Source of the DNA: Misgurnus anguillicaudatus
Taxonomy: Eukaryota; Chordata; Actinopteri; Cypriniformes; Cobitidae
Direction: 5' to 3'
Assembly: GCF_027580225.2 (NCBI RefSeq)
Contig: NC_073356.2
Coordinates: forward strand, 10,865,001 to 10,929,000
DNA: 64,000 nucleotides
Shown here: positions 12,401 to 24,976 of the stretch, one piece after another
How positions within the stretch are numbered: position 1 is the stretch's first letter
Layout: each line of letters starts with the position of its first letter
Notes under the pieces: model-generated
Database searches by the model: none
What the model was told of the DNA's origin: nothing
The model's input: the letters and a program-made list of their open reading frames with translations, nothing else
Position numbers and translations under genes: made by a program

Positions 12401-15400
12401 TGACACGACCAATCATAACTGAACTAAATATACAACTGATCACAACTGACCTATTGACACGACCAATCACAACTAAACAACATACTCGACCAATCTCAAC
12501 TGTCCTACTGACATGACCAATCACAACTAAACAACATACACGATGATCACAACTGACCTACTGACATGACCAATCAAAACTGAACTATATAACTGATCAC
12601 AGCTGACCTACTGACACAACCAATCACAACCAAACAACATACTCGACCAATCACAATTGACCTACTGACACAACAAGTCATAACTAAACAACATACTCGA
12701 CCAATTACAACTGACCTACTGACACAACCAATCACAACTGAACTAAAGATACAACTGATCACAACAGACCTACTGACATGACCAATCATAACTGAACTAA
12801 AGATACAACTGATCACAACTGACCTATTGACACGACCAATCACAACTAAACAACATACTCAACCAATCACAACTGTCCTACTGACATGACCAATCACAAC
12901 TAAACAACATACACGATGATCACAACTGACCTACTGACATGACCAATCACAACTGAACTACAGATACAACTGATCACAACTGACCTACTGACACGACCAA
13001 TCACAACTAAACAACATACACGATGATCACAACTGACCTACTGACATGACCAATCATAACTGAACTACAGATACAAATTATCACAACTGACCTACTGACA
13101 CGACCAATCACAACTAAACAACATACTCGACCAATCACAACTGTCCTACTGACATGACCAATCACAACTAAACAACATACACGATGATCACAACTGACCT
13201 ACTGACATGACCAATCATAACTGAACTACAGATACAAATTATCACAATTGAACTACTGACACGACCAATCACAACTAAACAACATACTCGACCAATCACA
13301 ACTGCCCTACTGACATGACCAATCACAACTGAACTATATAACTGATCACAACTGACCTACTGACACAACCAATCACAACTGACCTATTGACACAACCAAT
13401 CACAACTAAACAACATACTCGACCAATCACAACTGTCCTACTGACATGACCAATCACAACTAAACAACATACACAATGATCACAACTGACCTACTGACAT
13501 GACCAATCATAACTGAACTAAAGATACAACTGATCACAACTGACCTATTGACACAACCAATCACAACTGACCTATTGACACAACCAATCACAACTAAACA
13601 ACATACTCGACCAATCACAACTGTCCTACTGACATGACCAATCACAACTAAACAACATACACAATGATCACAACTGACCTACTGACATGACCAATCATAA
13701 CTGAACTAAAGATACAACTGATCACAACTGACCTATTGACACGACCAATCACAACTAAACAACATACTCAACCAATCACAACTGTCCTACTGACATGACC
13801 AATCACAACTAAACAACATACACGATGATCACAACTGACCTACTGACATGACCAATCACAACTGAACTACAGATACAACTGATCACAACTGACCTACTGA
13901 CACGACCAATCACAACTAAACAACATACACGATGATCACAACTGACCTACTGACATGACCAATCACAACTGAACTACAGATACAACTGATCACAACTGAC
14001 CTACTGACACGACCAATCACAACTAAACAACATACTCGACCAATCACAACTGTCCTACTGACATGACCAATCACAACTAAACAACATACACGATGATCAC
14101 AACTGACCTACTGACATGACCAATCATAACTGAACTACAGATACAAATTATCACAATTGAACTACTGACACGACCAATCACAACTAAACAACATACTCGA
14201 CCAATCACAACTGCCCTACTGACATGACCAATCACAACTGAACTATATAACTGATCACAACTGACCTACTGACACAACCAATCACAACTAAACACATACT
14301 CGACCAATCACAACTGACCTACTGACACAACAAGTCACAACTAAAAACATACTCGACCAATTACAACTGACCTACCTACACGACCAATCACAACTGAACT
14401 ACAGATACGACTGATAACAACTGACCTACTGACACAACCAATCACAACTAAAAAACATACACAATGATCACAACTGACCTACTGGCATGACCAATCATAA
14501 CTGAACTAAAGATACAACTGATCACAACTGACCTATTGACACAACCAATCACAACCAAACAACATACTCGACCAATCACAACTGACCTACTGACATGACC
14601 AATCACAACTAAACAACATACACGATGATCACAACTGACCTACTGACACGACCAATCATAACTGAACTAAATATACAACTGATCACAACTGACCTATTGA
14701 CACGACCAATCACAACTAAACAACATACTCGACCAATCTCAACTGTCCTACTGACATGACCAATCAAAACTGAACTATATAACTGATCACAGCTGACCTA
14801 CTGACACAACAAGTCATAACTAAACAACATACTCGACCAATTACAACTGACCTACTGACACAACCAATCACAACTGAACCAAAGATACAACTGATCACAA
14901 GAGACCTATTGACACAACCAATCACAACTGACCTATTGACACAACCAATCACAACTAAACAACATACTCGACCAATCACAACTGTCCTACTGACATGACC
15001 AATCACAACTAAACAACATACACGATGATCACAACTGACCTACTGACATGACCAATCACAACGGAACTACAGATACAACTGATCACAACTGACCTACTGA
15101 CACGACCAATCACAACTAAACAACATACTCGACCAATCACAACTGTCCTACTGACATGACCAATCACAACTAAACAACATACACGATGATCACAACTGAC
15201 CTACTGACATGACCAATCATAACTGAACAACAGATACAAATTATCACAATTGAACTACTGACACGACCAATCACAACTAAACAACATACTCGACCAATCA
15301 CAACTGACCTACTGACATGACCAATCACAACTAAACACATACTCGACCAATCACAACTGACCTACTGACACAACAAGTCACAACTAAAAACATACTCGAC

Positions 15401-15690
15401 CAATTACAACTGACCTACCTACACGACCAATCACAACTGAACTACAGATACGACTGATAACAACTGACCTACTGACACAACCAATCACAACTAAACAACA
15501 TACTTGACCAATCACAACTGTACTACAGATACTGATCATAACTGACCTTTTAACATGACCAATCACAACTAAACAAAATACACAACTGATCACAACTGAC
15601 CTACTGACATGACCAATCAATAATATCCTACAGACATGACTGATCACAACAGAGGTACAAAAACAACCAATCACAACTGACCTAAAATCG
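9478..15690. repeat. 27-bp satellite array with higher-order repeats
   Basis: About 6.2 kb consists of 27-bp monomers; division gives roughly 230 copies. Four main variants occur: ctgacctactgacacgacca plus atcacaa, ctaaacaacatactcgacca plus atcacaa, ctgtcctactgacatgacca plus atcacaa, and ctgaactacagatacaactg plus atcacaa. Shorter 23-26 bp variants are mixed in (for example ctgaactatataactgatc). Rare markers show block duplication: ggcatgac at 11093, 12241 and 14484, and accaatctc at 11341, 12489 and 14732, spaced 1148 and 2243 bp in both cases. Because 27 is divisible by 3, long minus-strand frames of 9-residue repeats arise without coding. Confidence 0.95.
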
Positions 15691-15940
15691 TTGTCTTTTT
15701 CACATGGTCATGGAAATTTTCTTGCAATGTCCTTCTGGTTTTCAAGGGCCGGTTACAAATTACAGACCCGAAATTACAGTCACAACTGACCTACAGACAT
15801 GTCTGTAGTGACTGAAATACTTGTATTTTTCACATAGTCATGGAAAACTCATCTTTTTCGATTACAACTTACAGACACGACTGAGATCTACTACAGGCAC
15901 AACTGATCTACAAGCCTATTTGTAGTGACTGACCTAAAGT
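15691..15940. repeat. Degenerate satellite flank with a duplicated unit
   Basis: The array decays into acaactgacctacagacatg-like pieces between two copies of a unit containing tttttcacatggtcatggaaa (about 15698) and tttttcacatagtcatggaaa (about 15826). The left flank of the array also carries cagtcatggaattc (about 9424). This suggests that the array expanded inside an older dispersed repeat. Confidence 0.5.
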
Positions 15941-18343
15941 CGCCTTTAATTTGTATCAAATGCTAATTAGTGTTCTGACTGACTGTAACTAATTAGGATC
16001 AACTTTAAGTACAGACATGAGTGACAGCCCAGGGCTTTTCCTCCTGCTTTGAGGCTCAAATTTAATCTGCAGCACTTTTACGACTGCTGCTGGGTAAACC
16101 TGACAGCGCTTATGGGGACGTGTAGCATTAGCAGGATTTGTTCTGCTGGAGTCATCTTCTTGCTTTAAAATACTGGCCTTTGATGCAGGATTATGCCTGT
16201 GTGATTGTGACTCATGCCCTCGATTAGTGTCTGTTTTTGGACTGTAAATAAGAACAGGGGATGTAACATTCACAGCTCAGAAGTGTGGCAAAAACGTGTA
16301 AGGCCAATCATCACTTTGCGTTAGCATTTTTATCATCCAGAGGGGGAAATTATAACCATTGTTATACCTACTATAAGCAAATACACAGGTTTTATGGGGG
16401 AGCAGGTTTAAATAGCACCTCATATTGAGAGCTGCTGATATTCCCATCCTTTATTAGCATTTTATGCCTTTCAGGACATTTATAGACAACGTCAGATAAA
16501 CAGCTTTCTGAAGGAAATAAATGTTCAGCCCGAAGCGGTAATTTCTTTTCGATCAATTCTTTTTTTATTGTTTTCTCAAACAGGAACAATATGTGAATAC
16601 CAGTTCACATACATGTTTCTACATGCTGCCGGTAATTTATTGCTTATATTGATGCCACAAGCTTCTAGTTTGAATGTTCAAAAGCAATCCAGATGCTGCC
16701 ACCAGTGTTATTGAAAGGGATGGCATACTTGGATATTTGCTGTTATGCTGTACAATTTCATGTTCACTCATATATGTTATGATATCTTGGATACAACTCA
16801 AAACTTAAAGAAAGATAAAAATTGCAATTCATTTTTCTTAAACTTTTCATACTCACAATTGTGAATGTGGAATGAATTTTAAATAATTTTACTATTTTAA
16901 CCTAAACAGAAAAAAAAATATTAGGAAAGTAAACTTGATGATGTTTATATGCTCAATTTACTGATTTATGTAGTTGCATACATTTATATCAGTTAATACA
17001 TTTACTAAAGGATAGTATATGTTTTAATGTATTAATGTCTGTATCATCCATTATTCAATGACTTGCTCATAAAATAAAGACACTGGAGCAAATGAATCGG
17101 TAAACAAATCTGCGTGAATCTACACAGTAATAAAGCAGTTATAAGTTAGATCAAAATATCAATATAAAAATAATATAAAAATATTACTTTTAAAAGGAGT
17201 GACTAGTAATGAGTAATATATTATATTTTTTTACAGATTAGCCCAACAATGGTAACTGGTGAAAATCTGCATAAAGAGGTACGAAGAAGTCAGGAAGTAC
17301 CGACTGTACCATAAAAGAGTACAAAGATGTTTACATGGCGCTACCCCATTGCTTAACTGCTCCTTGCAGATCCCTTTAGGCCAGGAGAGGTACCACATCT
17401 GTCTAATTCCTACTATGTATGCATTCGAGTCAAATGAAGTTTGCTTTGCAAGGCTGTGCATAAACAAATTAACTATACTACCCCCTTTAATTGGTGTGAC
17501 TTTGTGCTAAACTGTGGACGTGTCTATTTGTGGGGTTTTTTGGGGGCAGGAGAGTGACCTTTTCGGCACTACACAAACAAGATGTCTTCATTCGAGCATG
17601 TTCATGATGATATGGATCATTAGCGATCTATTCCTGGTCCTCACCTTCTCAAGAAAACATTATCAATGAGAGAGAAAAAGGCCACAAGAAAGGTCCAAAA
17701 CCGCAGAGGGAGGGAGGTGGAAAAACTGTGATGATTTACTTTAACAAATCCATCTTGAATGTCACTGAGGCTATTTAAACATTCCTTTGGAAATCCTATT
17801 CACCTGCACTGAGAAATAACTAATTTTTCTTCTCTGTCTACTACGTGGGTGTATGTGACGTGCGGGGAAAACTGAGCTATTACTATAGGCATAATAGAAA
17901 ATAAAGCAATTCATTAGAAAGCGTATGATGTATTGATGAAAAGCATGGAAACATTTCCAAACGTAGCCTGCATTTTGTGTTCAGATTGCTGGGTTCACTG
18001 GCAGATTTATGTTATGGCACATATGTGTGTCTGCATTCTTTATAAGGGTGCAGAGAGAAAGTGAAGTGGGATGTTAAGGATGAAAGAGCTCCAGCCTACA
18101 CCCCTTAGCTTTCTGTAATGAGTATAATTAGTGTGCTGTTAATTTGCCATTTGTGCTCCTGGCCATGATCTAGTGCCTTCATTTGCATCCTGAAGGATAT
18201 TTTCTCCACCAGCTGACTGGAATACCAAGAGGATGCGGAGGGATGAGAGGAGAGATCGGAAGAGGTGGGATTGAGCCGAATGAATGCAATAAAATTTCTC
18301 TCTAAATGTTATTTCTTCAATGCTGCTCTTTTGTAGATGAGAC
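15941..18343. other. Unassigned low-repeat sequence
   Basis: I find no transposon ends or genes. Several stretches have mixed complexity, for example 16040-16260 and 18090-18250. The latter contains TAAT-type blocks (gtaatgagtataattagtg), which would suit a conserved non-coding element. That is inference from texture only. The frame at 17259-17510 has no family resemblance. Confidence 0.35.
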
Positions 18344-18347
18344 TTAA

Positions 18348-18571
18348 AGGGCAGTTTCCTGGACAGGGCTTATCCTAGTTCCAGACTAAAATGCATTTTT
18401 GAGCTGCCTTGATTTATAAACACTTTTTACACACATAAAAATTGTTCTGTTTCAAGAATTGCTTTTTGTAACATTAGTTTGTAAAAACTTCTTAAATATC
18501 CTAATATAACTAAAGTCTAGTCCTGGATTAATCTAAACCCTGTCCAGAAAAAAACGCACAAATGCTCCCCC
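18348..18571. mobile_element. TTAA-flanked MITE
   Basis: TTAA at 18344-18347 and 18572-18575 bounds the element. The left arm cagtttcctggacagggctt and the right arm aaaccctgtccagaaaaaaa are inverted, and actaggataagc-type and attaatctaaa blocks follow inside. It has no coding sequence. A TTAA target is used by piggyBac and Kolobok transposases; the source here is not determined. Confidence 0.7.
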
Positions 18572-18575
18572 TTAA

Positions 18576-19257
18576 ATTCTTTAGATCTCATTTGAACCTG
18601 CAGAAAAAGTGGCTTTAAGGGATCTTTATTATCAGTAGGTGATTTTAAGGAAACCCTATTGTTTTTAATATTAAATAAAAAATAAGATTCTTAAACGTGA
18701 AAGTACTATTAAGATTTTAACGCTATATTTACAGTCCTCTGAAACAGTACAATAACTGTGATTGACAAACTCTCATATCAAATATAGTGCATGTGGCTCA
18801 GATGTGACACTTTTATTTGAGTCATTTTTCTAGTTTGACAGCTCATCATCACTTTGAACTGTCATTGTATTGTAAAGAATCTGTTTTTCCAAAAATATTG
18901 CCAAAATAGGTTTAATATTGGAACGCATTTTTGGGTTAACCATCTCTTTAATATCCTGAATATTTTTAACCTTGCTTTGTGCATAAGGGCATGCCCAAAC
19001 TGTTGCTATACAATTAAAAGCACCGTTTTTGTAACTGTTTTTAAAAGGAAGCGTCCCAACACTGTTTTTCTATGCATCCATCAGCATATTGATTTATGGT
19101 CATTTATTTTAAGGGTCATAATTCTCTCATCTCATTCCAAAAATGTAAGCTTGACAAATGGCCTGTTATCTAGCTTATGTGAATTGCTTTATGGGAAAGT
19201 ATCATCTAAATAAATCTTTCACAGCAAATATAGAATGTAATGCATTATAATGTGTTT
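18576..19257. other. Unassigned AT-rich sequence
   Basis: No gene or terminal repeat is visible. The 119-codon frame at 18854-19213 has no motif and is probably chance. Confidence 0.4.
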
Positions 19258-19469
19258 AAAAGGAGGAGGAGGCTGGATCTAAGTGCAGACAAACGTTTAT
19301 TAAACAAACATAATCTATGGCTTAAAACATGAAAACAACACGCAGCACATGGTTCAAGTACAGACCGGAAGTTCACTTTGGTACAGGCGCGTAATATCGA
19401 CAACGCAAGTGCATCCGATAAAACGTCTGTACAATCAATGACAAAAGACTATGGCAACATGAAAGCTAT

Positions 19470-19840
19470 GTCCGTTTCTCAATGTCAAGGAAGGATCCTC
19501 GTAAGCCAGAATTTCGAGGATGCTACGTCATCGTCATCAGTCGAAGGACTGTTCCAATGTCGAGGATCCCCAAAATTTCAGTCAAGGACTGAGTCCTTCG
19601 TTCGAGAAATATCCCATATACAGGAAAGGATGCATACTGTACTCTTCGCGCTCTGAAATCACCCACAATCCTATGCGCGCAGCACCGAAAGCACACCTTT
19701 CATTGACGCAATGATGTGCACTTGCTAGCCTGTATTTAACATCTTCTCCGAATGCTTAAGAGGAGCCTCGCCTAGCCTCTGAAGGAAGTGACTTGTAAGG
19801 ACTAGTCCTGCCAAGGAAGTATCCTTGACATTGAGATGCC
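19470..19840. mobile_element. MITE, second copy of the GGCTGTTTCTCAAT family
   Basis: The left end gtccgtttctcaatgtcaagg and the right end ccttgacattgagatgcc are inverted repeats, with a small indel near the tip. The flanks are tat at 19467-19469 and tat at 19841-19843, again a 3-bp duplication. It is inserted in the older repeat at 19258-20470. Compared with 3121-3469 the termini agree (tttctcaat) while the interior differs. Confidence 0.75.
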
Positions 19841-19952
19841 TATATACTTACACTAATCAGGGAAACAATGAACACCTGGATACAGGTGGGGCAGGTAAAC
19901 ATGACAGGACTACAAAGTCCATGAACAAGGACTATAACAGGAAGTGACATAA

Positions 19953-20382
19953 AGCCCGGGATACACTGCACGATTATTGGCTGTCCCAGACGAAAGATTG
20001 CCAACGTGAAACAATTGTCGCGATTTCTGTGATCGTGGCTCTTCATCAGTGGTCCTATGTCTTACAGTGAGAGAGGTTCAAAGACAGCCATTTTCCTGGT
20101 CTTGCGTCCAAAGATAGCCTACGATAATTTTCTGACAGTGTCAGAAATTCGGCATGATCACCGCACAGTGTGTTTGCTGCTACGACCTGCGCACCGGTAT
20201 TTGTTTACCACGAGCGCATGCTGGTGACGTTGCGCAACGTGTGCCGCTGCTGCCGAAGCTTCCGTGTCATCATCGTACAGTCTACATGCCTCTCGTACCC
20301 GAGTTTAAATGATACATGTCGCACAGTGTGATAAGGTAATAATCTTATAGGAGGGGAAAAATTGTGCAGTGTATCCCAGGCT
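19953..20382. mobile_element. PIF/Harbinger-like MITE with TAA TSD
   Basis: The element starts agcccgggatacactgcacg and ends gtgcagtgtatcccaggct, a terminal inverted repeat of about 24 bp. It is flanked by taa at 19950-19952 and taa at 20383-20385. A TWA trinucleotide duplication is the hallmark of PIF/Harbinger. The 430-bp body is GC-richer than its surroundings and non-coding. Confidence 0.8.
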
Positions 20383-20470
20383 TAAGGCACAAGACAGATA
20401 CATTACACATGTTTACACACCAAACACATGACCAAAATATGACCAATTCATAACATTGTTATAATTGTGC

Positions 20471-22660
20471 ATTTAATTGTCCTCACTTACTTACTCAAAC
20501 TATAGCATCAATAGATATAACACTGCCACTGCATGACAGCTTTCCACTTTGTTTAAAAACTGCATATGTTTAAATCCATAGAAATTAAGTTCAGATCTTT
20601 TCTCCCCTCTTTATATTTCCGTGGCAACAGAGCTGCACTCACAAAAAATTTAGTAGAATAAGCAGAATTGCTGTGGATACTATGTGCTATTTTTGCTGGC
20701 TGAAATGGACATCCCATGAGCCTCTGGCCAGGGACAATGAGTCGGCAGACCTGCTAATACCAGATAAGTCCACTCACAGGCAGGTACATTAAAGTTACTG
20801 CTGACAAACCCAGACGTGAAGCCCATCAACAATGTTCCTTTACTTCCTTCATGCCGCCTCCTTATTTCACTCAACACTCATTCCTTTTCATTATATCTTT
20901 GCTTTTTTGGAAGTAATCCCAAGCATTTTTTCAATTGTAAACTTCAAGTCTACCTCTTGACTCCCCCATGAAAGGATGTTCTGTGTGCGACTGATTTTAA
21001 AGTGCGAGTCAACGTTTTTAACACTCGTATAGGGCATGACCTTTGCCTGGAGAATTCATACAAGGCTAATGGAGCAGAGACGATGCCAGAACAGCATTCC
21101 TTTTATCCGGCCTCCCGAGCGGAACACCCCAATCCATCTGTAAGGATTACAAAGAGCTTTATGAACACACAGTGGACCTGTTCCTCACCCTTCCTCTGTT
21201 ACGCTGTCCCTCTCAACATTCAAGTGCTCATCCGCATTCCCTTTTATTCACACGGGTCCTAAGATACTCTTCCCATACAGATGCCACATAATACAAGGCC
21301 TACCGTCCCCATCACTTCTAAATATTAACAATGTACTGTACTTGCTACTCTTTGCTGTGCAATCCAGCTTAACATAATGAAGCGATGGCTGTTATGTAGC
21401 TCCTTCAAGCTTGTAGTAGACCATCAGGACCGTATTACTGTAGCTACCAGTTGGTTACCACAGCTTATGGTGTTACCAAATGCTAAAATGTGCACGGTTA
21501 CAAAAATCTGGCAGTGAACATACAAATGGCGCATTTGTTTAAAAAATAAAGTATACTAGCCTTTCCTGAACTGCAATATTAAGCTGCAATATATTTTCCA
21601 ATATAGGTTCAGTGTTTTAATGCATCTTTGGTCCCCTATATTCATTCTTACAGCACCAATCAATATCATTAGTTGGTGATCCTGTGGCACCAGAGTGCCC
21701 ATCATGTTGCAGGATGATACATTGCACTTTACGGCGTGCCCTTAAACCACACTCGAAGGAATAAAGCAACACGTTGAACAGGCCATTTAAAAATAGCTAA
21801 CTGCTTTTAAAAGATATAGGCCCAAGCATCCATTTACGGTAAATTGTCTTTTAAAAAGAACTAAACTTAATTTGGCGATTTATGCTTATTTATACCTACT
21901 GTATTTCATTATTTGGCTTTTATATGAATGGATTAGTATCGCTATCTCATTTGCATACTACACCGTATCTACAGGTATACTATTTTTCCCATTTGCCCTA
22001 CAAAGCTCCGGCTTATTACCATTGACCCAATTGTAGGAAAACCGTGCTTAGAAGATATGTAATGGATTCTGCAAAGATGCTTATCATCAAATAGCTTAGT
22101 CTTCTTGATATTTATAACTAATCAAACAGTCGTAACCTACCTAATGTAGAAGTGTAAAATGTATTAATGTAATCCTCCAATAAAACACAAGCAGCTATAA
22201 AAGTCTTATGAAAAATATTGTTCGGCCTCAGTGTAGTTAAATGGTGCTTGTCACGGACTGACCCCGCTGTGTCGTGCAGTGATTTGAGCGAGTTGTTAAA
22301 ACTGCACTCTATTATCACGGTATCAATTATTTTAGATAAACGGTGGTTGGTCACTTTCATGTTGCTCCTGTCTAAGTTAAAGGTTCTTGAGAGGAATAAA
22401 GTATAGAGTGGACCAGACTTCATGCAAGTCTGGCGAGGTGAGACTATAGGGGTTTGTTTGCTGTGTAGGGATATTGTGTGTCTGTGGGCTTTATGTTTTC
22501 TCTAATGGGTTTGGCTATGGGCCGTGAAGGTGCTGCGGTAAGGCCAGCCAGCGGGGAAAGATCAATGTAGACGCATGGATAACAAGCCCTGCTGCCAAAA
22601 GAAACACACAGACCAGAGACCACATAGCAAACCTATCACAAAGCATTTCTCTTGCTCTCT
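20471..22660. other. Unassigned low-repeat sequence
   Basis: I see no transposon ends or genes. Stretches 20680-20880 and 21000-21260 have balanced composition and no low-complexity, and could be conserved non-coding DNA. Short frames there lack any family resemblance. Confidence 0.35.
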
Positions 22661-22663
22661 ATC

Positions 22664-22725
22664 AGAGTCAGAGTCGACAAAGCTTTATTGGCACGACGGT
22701 AAAGATTTACAATACTGGCAATGCG
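22664..22725 (+). repeat. Possible LINE/SINE tail fragment
   Basis: The string agctttattggcacgacggt followed by aaagatttacaatactggca resembles the conserved tail of fish non-LTR repeats (ttattggcatgac...ttacaat). It is too short for classification. Confidence 0.3.
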
Positions 22726-22860
22726 TTATATAGTGCTTATATAGTCGCGGCACTTATATAGTCTTGGAATAGCTAATATACTCGTGTACTGTACCTCAGT
22801 GGAAACAAGGACGAAGGTTGTGTTGCTAAGATGTCTAATGTGAAGAGTTTTGTTCCAAAA

Positions 22861-22863
<3 letters not shown>

Positions 22864-22935
<72 letters not shown>
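22864..22935. repeat. (TA)36 microsatellite
   Basis: An uninterrupted alternating TA tract of 72 bp. The minus-strand frame of repeated Tyr-Ile across it is an artefact. Confidence 0.97.
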
Positions 22936-22937
<2 letters not shown>

Positions 22938-23210
22938 ACATGCTTTAAGAGTTTGAGACTGGTATAAATGACTGTAGTGTGTTAATAAATGTCTTATCTA
23001 TACCATTTCTATACATTTCTGAGAGAAAATTAGCAATCAGTACATCATGTATCCATAGAAACATAAAGATTAGTGTGATAAGTTCAAATATGGTGGCATG
23101 TCGAATCTCATTTGTTCTTACATGTCTTATGTGACTAACCATCATATGCGTACTTTGTCATAAGACGTGCAAGTACAATTGCCATTCAGCGTTGAAATAT
23201 TCCTTTAGGG

Positions 23211-23446
23211 CAGGGACTCGCAAATGTTTCGGCATCCCCCTTGTAGGATGCATCCCTTTGTGCCCCCCCTCCAAAAAAAGTCATGACATAAATGTAGAAT
23301 TTTAATTAAATAAAACATATTAAATGATACAATGTTGATATAGTCTTATTTTTCTGTAATTGCAAAGAATTTATGATAAATTAATAACATTTCATAAAAC
23401 TGTAATCCCCCTGGGACCATCTTGCAGCCCCCAGTTTAAGAACCAT
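23211..23446. mobile_element. Degenerate hAT-like MITE
   Basis: The left edge cagggactcgcaaatgtttc and the right edge cccagtttaagaacc are inverted in the style of the fish element starting CAGGGGTTCTTAAACTGGGG. The termini are decayed and no 8-bp duplication is evident. Confidence 0.45.
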
Positions 23447-24476
23447 ACAAGTTTAAGGTATCACAAAAGGGGAGGTTTTTGATAAAAAATAACATGTATT
23501 GGGGAGAACCTTTCATTCACGGGAACCACAAGAACATTCCCTTTGTTTTTCGTGCCTGTCTTTTATAATAGCCAATTAGCTGTGGTTTTCTCAGTCTGTA
23601 TGTTGTGGAGGTTCGTTTCGGCCTAGTAGTTCTGACAAAGCCTGTAAATAATAACTGGATACTCCAACTATGATCACTTTGTAGGTTCCTGCAATTAAAT
23701 TTTTTGACTTATTTTCCCAGAATTCCAATTTAAGCGGTTTCAGTGTTTGTGACGGTCTGCTAAGTTTTTATGTTTGCTTTGTGGCCAGGGCTGTTAAGAG
23801 ACTGCTGTGCATTTAATGCAGGGTTAAAGTGTCCCATAACCATCTGGCACAGGGTCGCTTTTTATGGTTTCTAACTGAACTTCTTTCCATTAAGATGTAT
23901 TATGTGGGTTGGATTGTAAGTGTTTCCAGACATGGCATGATCTCTGCCTGTTTCTGCTCCACTTACAGTTTACTGCATGGATGTACGAGAGAGATAGGGT
24001 GTAGGGTTTTGGTACTTGATCCATTTGGAGGTGATTTGTTGGTTAAGTGGGCTTCACGTTGTAATTCCAAACTGCTTAATCACTTCACATAAGATTTCAT
24101 TCTGTTATAGAGTTTCAATAAATAATGTTTTTTTTCTTGAATAGGATGTACTGCAGTAGTGCGTCTTTCTCATTCCTTTGAAATACAGTATGTGTTCCTA
24201 GTATTAAACATCATAAATCTTGTCTGGTTCAATACAGCCGAGCAGGGCTGTCTATCACTGTCTTACATGATATTCAGCAAGTGATCAACATTTTGCATCG
24301 GCACAATATGAACCAAACAGTGTGTAGATCACATATGAAGGTTATATTTTCACAAAATGTTGTTTACCTTATGTAGTATAATTTTATAGAAAATAGTAAA
24401 TCACAATCCTTTAGCTGGGTTTTCACATTATAGGATGTGTCCAGCAAAAGGACATAGCAAATTAACTAAATGTATG
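23447..24476. other. Unassigned sequence
   Basis: No gene or repeat terminus is recognised. The 87-codon frame at 23829-24092 has no motif. Confidence 0.4.
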
Positions 24477-24789
24477 TTAAAGGGGCCATGGCATGAAAAT
24501 CTGACTTTTTCCATGTTAAAGTGCTACACTGTTAGACATTTCTGTAATTTTTACAGTTATTTACTGTATATCACCCAGTATTATACTGTAAACTATTTAT
24601 ACAGTACATAACTGTAATTCGCGTTGCATTTTGGGAATTTTCTGTGACATCATACATCATATACAGTAATTTACTGTATTTTTGAAAATTGCTGTATGCT
24701 ACTGTATATTTTCTAACAGCCTTTTGGCAGTATTTTCCTTATTCACACAAATCCTTATTTTATTTTTCTCAAAATCATAATTTTTGACA

Positions 24790-24976
24790 ATTGTATACAC
24801 ACAGGCGTTGACATATTTTAGCTAAGGAACCATGTAGCAGCACAGGTGTTCAGAGGACCGATTTCAGGTGTGCACATAAACTGAAGAGTTTTCAAACAAG
24901 ACTTTCCCTGGGACAGCACAGCGGCGCTTTTCAGTTGAAGATACACAAGAGGAGAGAATGAAAAAAGACCAGCAAG
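24790..24976 (+). other. Putative first exon of transposon transcript A
   Basis: The segment ends at a donor-like agcaag|gtaaaa. It contains an ATG in gagagaatgaaaaaagacc that would leave seven codons before the junction. The 5' limit is arbitrary. With 26157-26279 and the terminal segment after 26970 it could form a spliced transcript with little coding content. This is inferred from splice motifs only. Confidence 0.25.

Larger units (their letters stand above)
19258..20470. repeat. Dispersed repeat broken by two MITEs
   Basis: Three segments (19258-19466, 19844-19949, 20386-20470) read as one older repeat once the two insertions are set aside. It includes gcagacaaacgtttatt, atcagggaaacaatgaacacc and aacaggaagtgacataa, a sequence style seen widely in fish dispersed repeats. 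Its class is unclear (non-LTR or DNA element). Part of it is shared with 7542-7634. Confidence 0.5.

Noticed and set aside
9478..15690. Possible CRISPR-like array of short repeats
   Set aside because: The monomers are contiguous with no unique spacers, and the host is a vertebrate. It is a satellite-type tandem repeat.
17259..17510. 83-codon frame after a pyrimidine tract and acag
   Set aside because: The acceptor-like motif is weak, the opposite strand is also open, and the peptide matches no family I know.
19378..19714. Two overlapping 64-92 codon frames
   Set aside because: They cross the junction of an older repeat and an inserted MITE, so they cannot be one ancestral gene.
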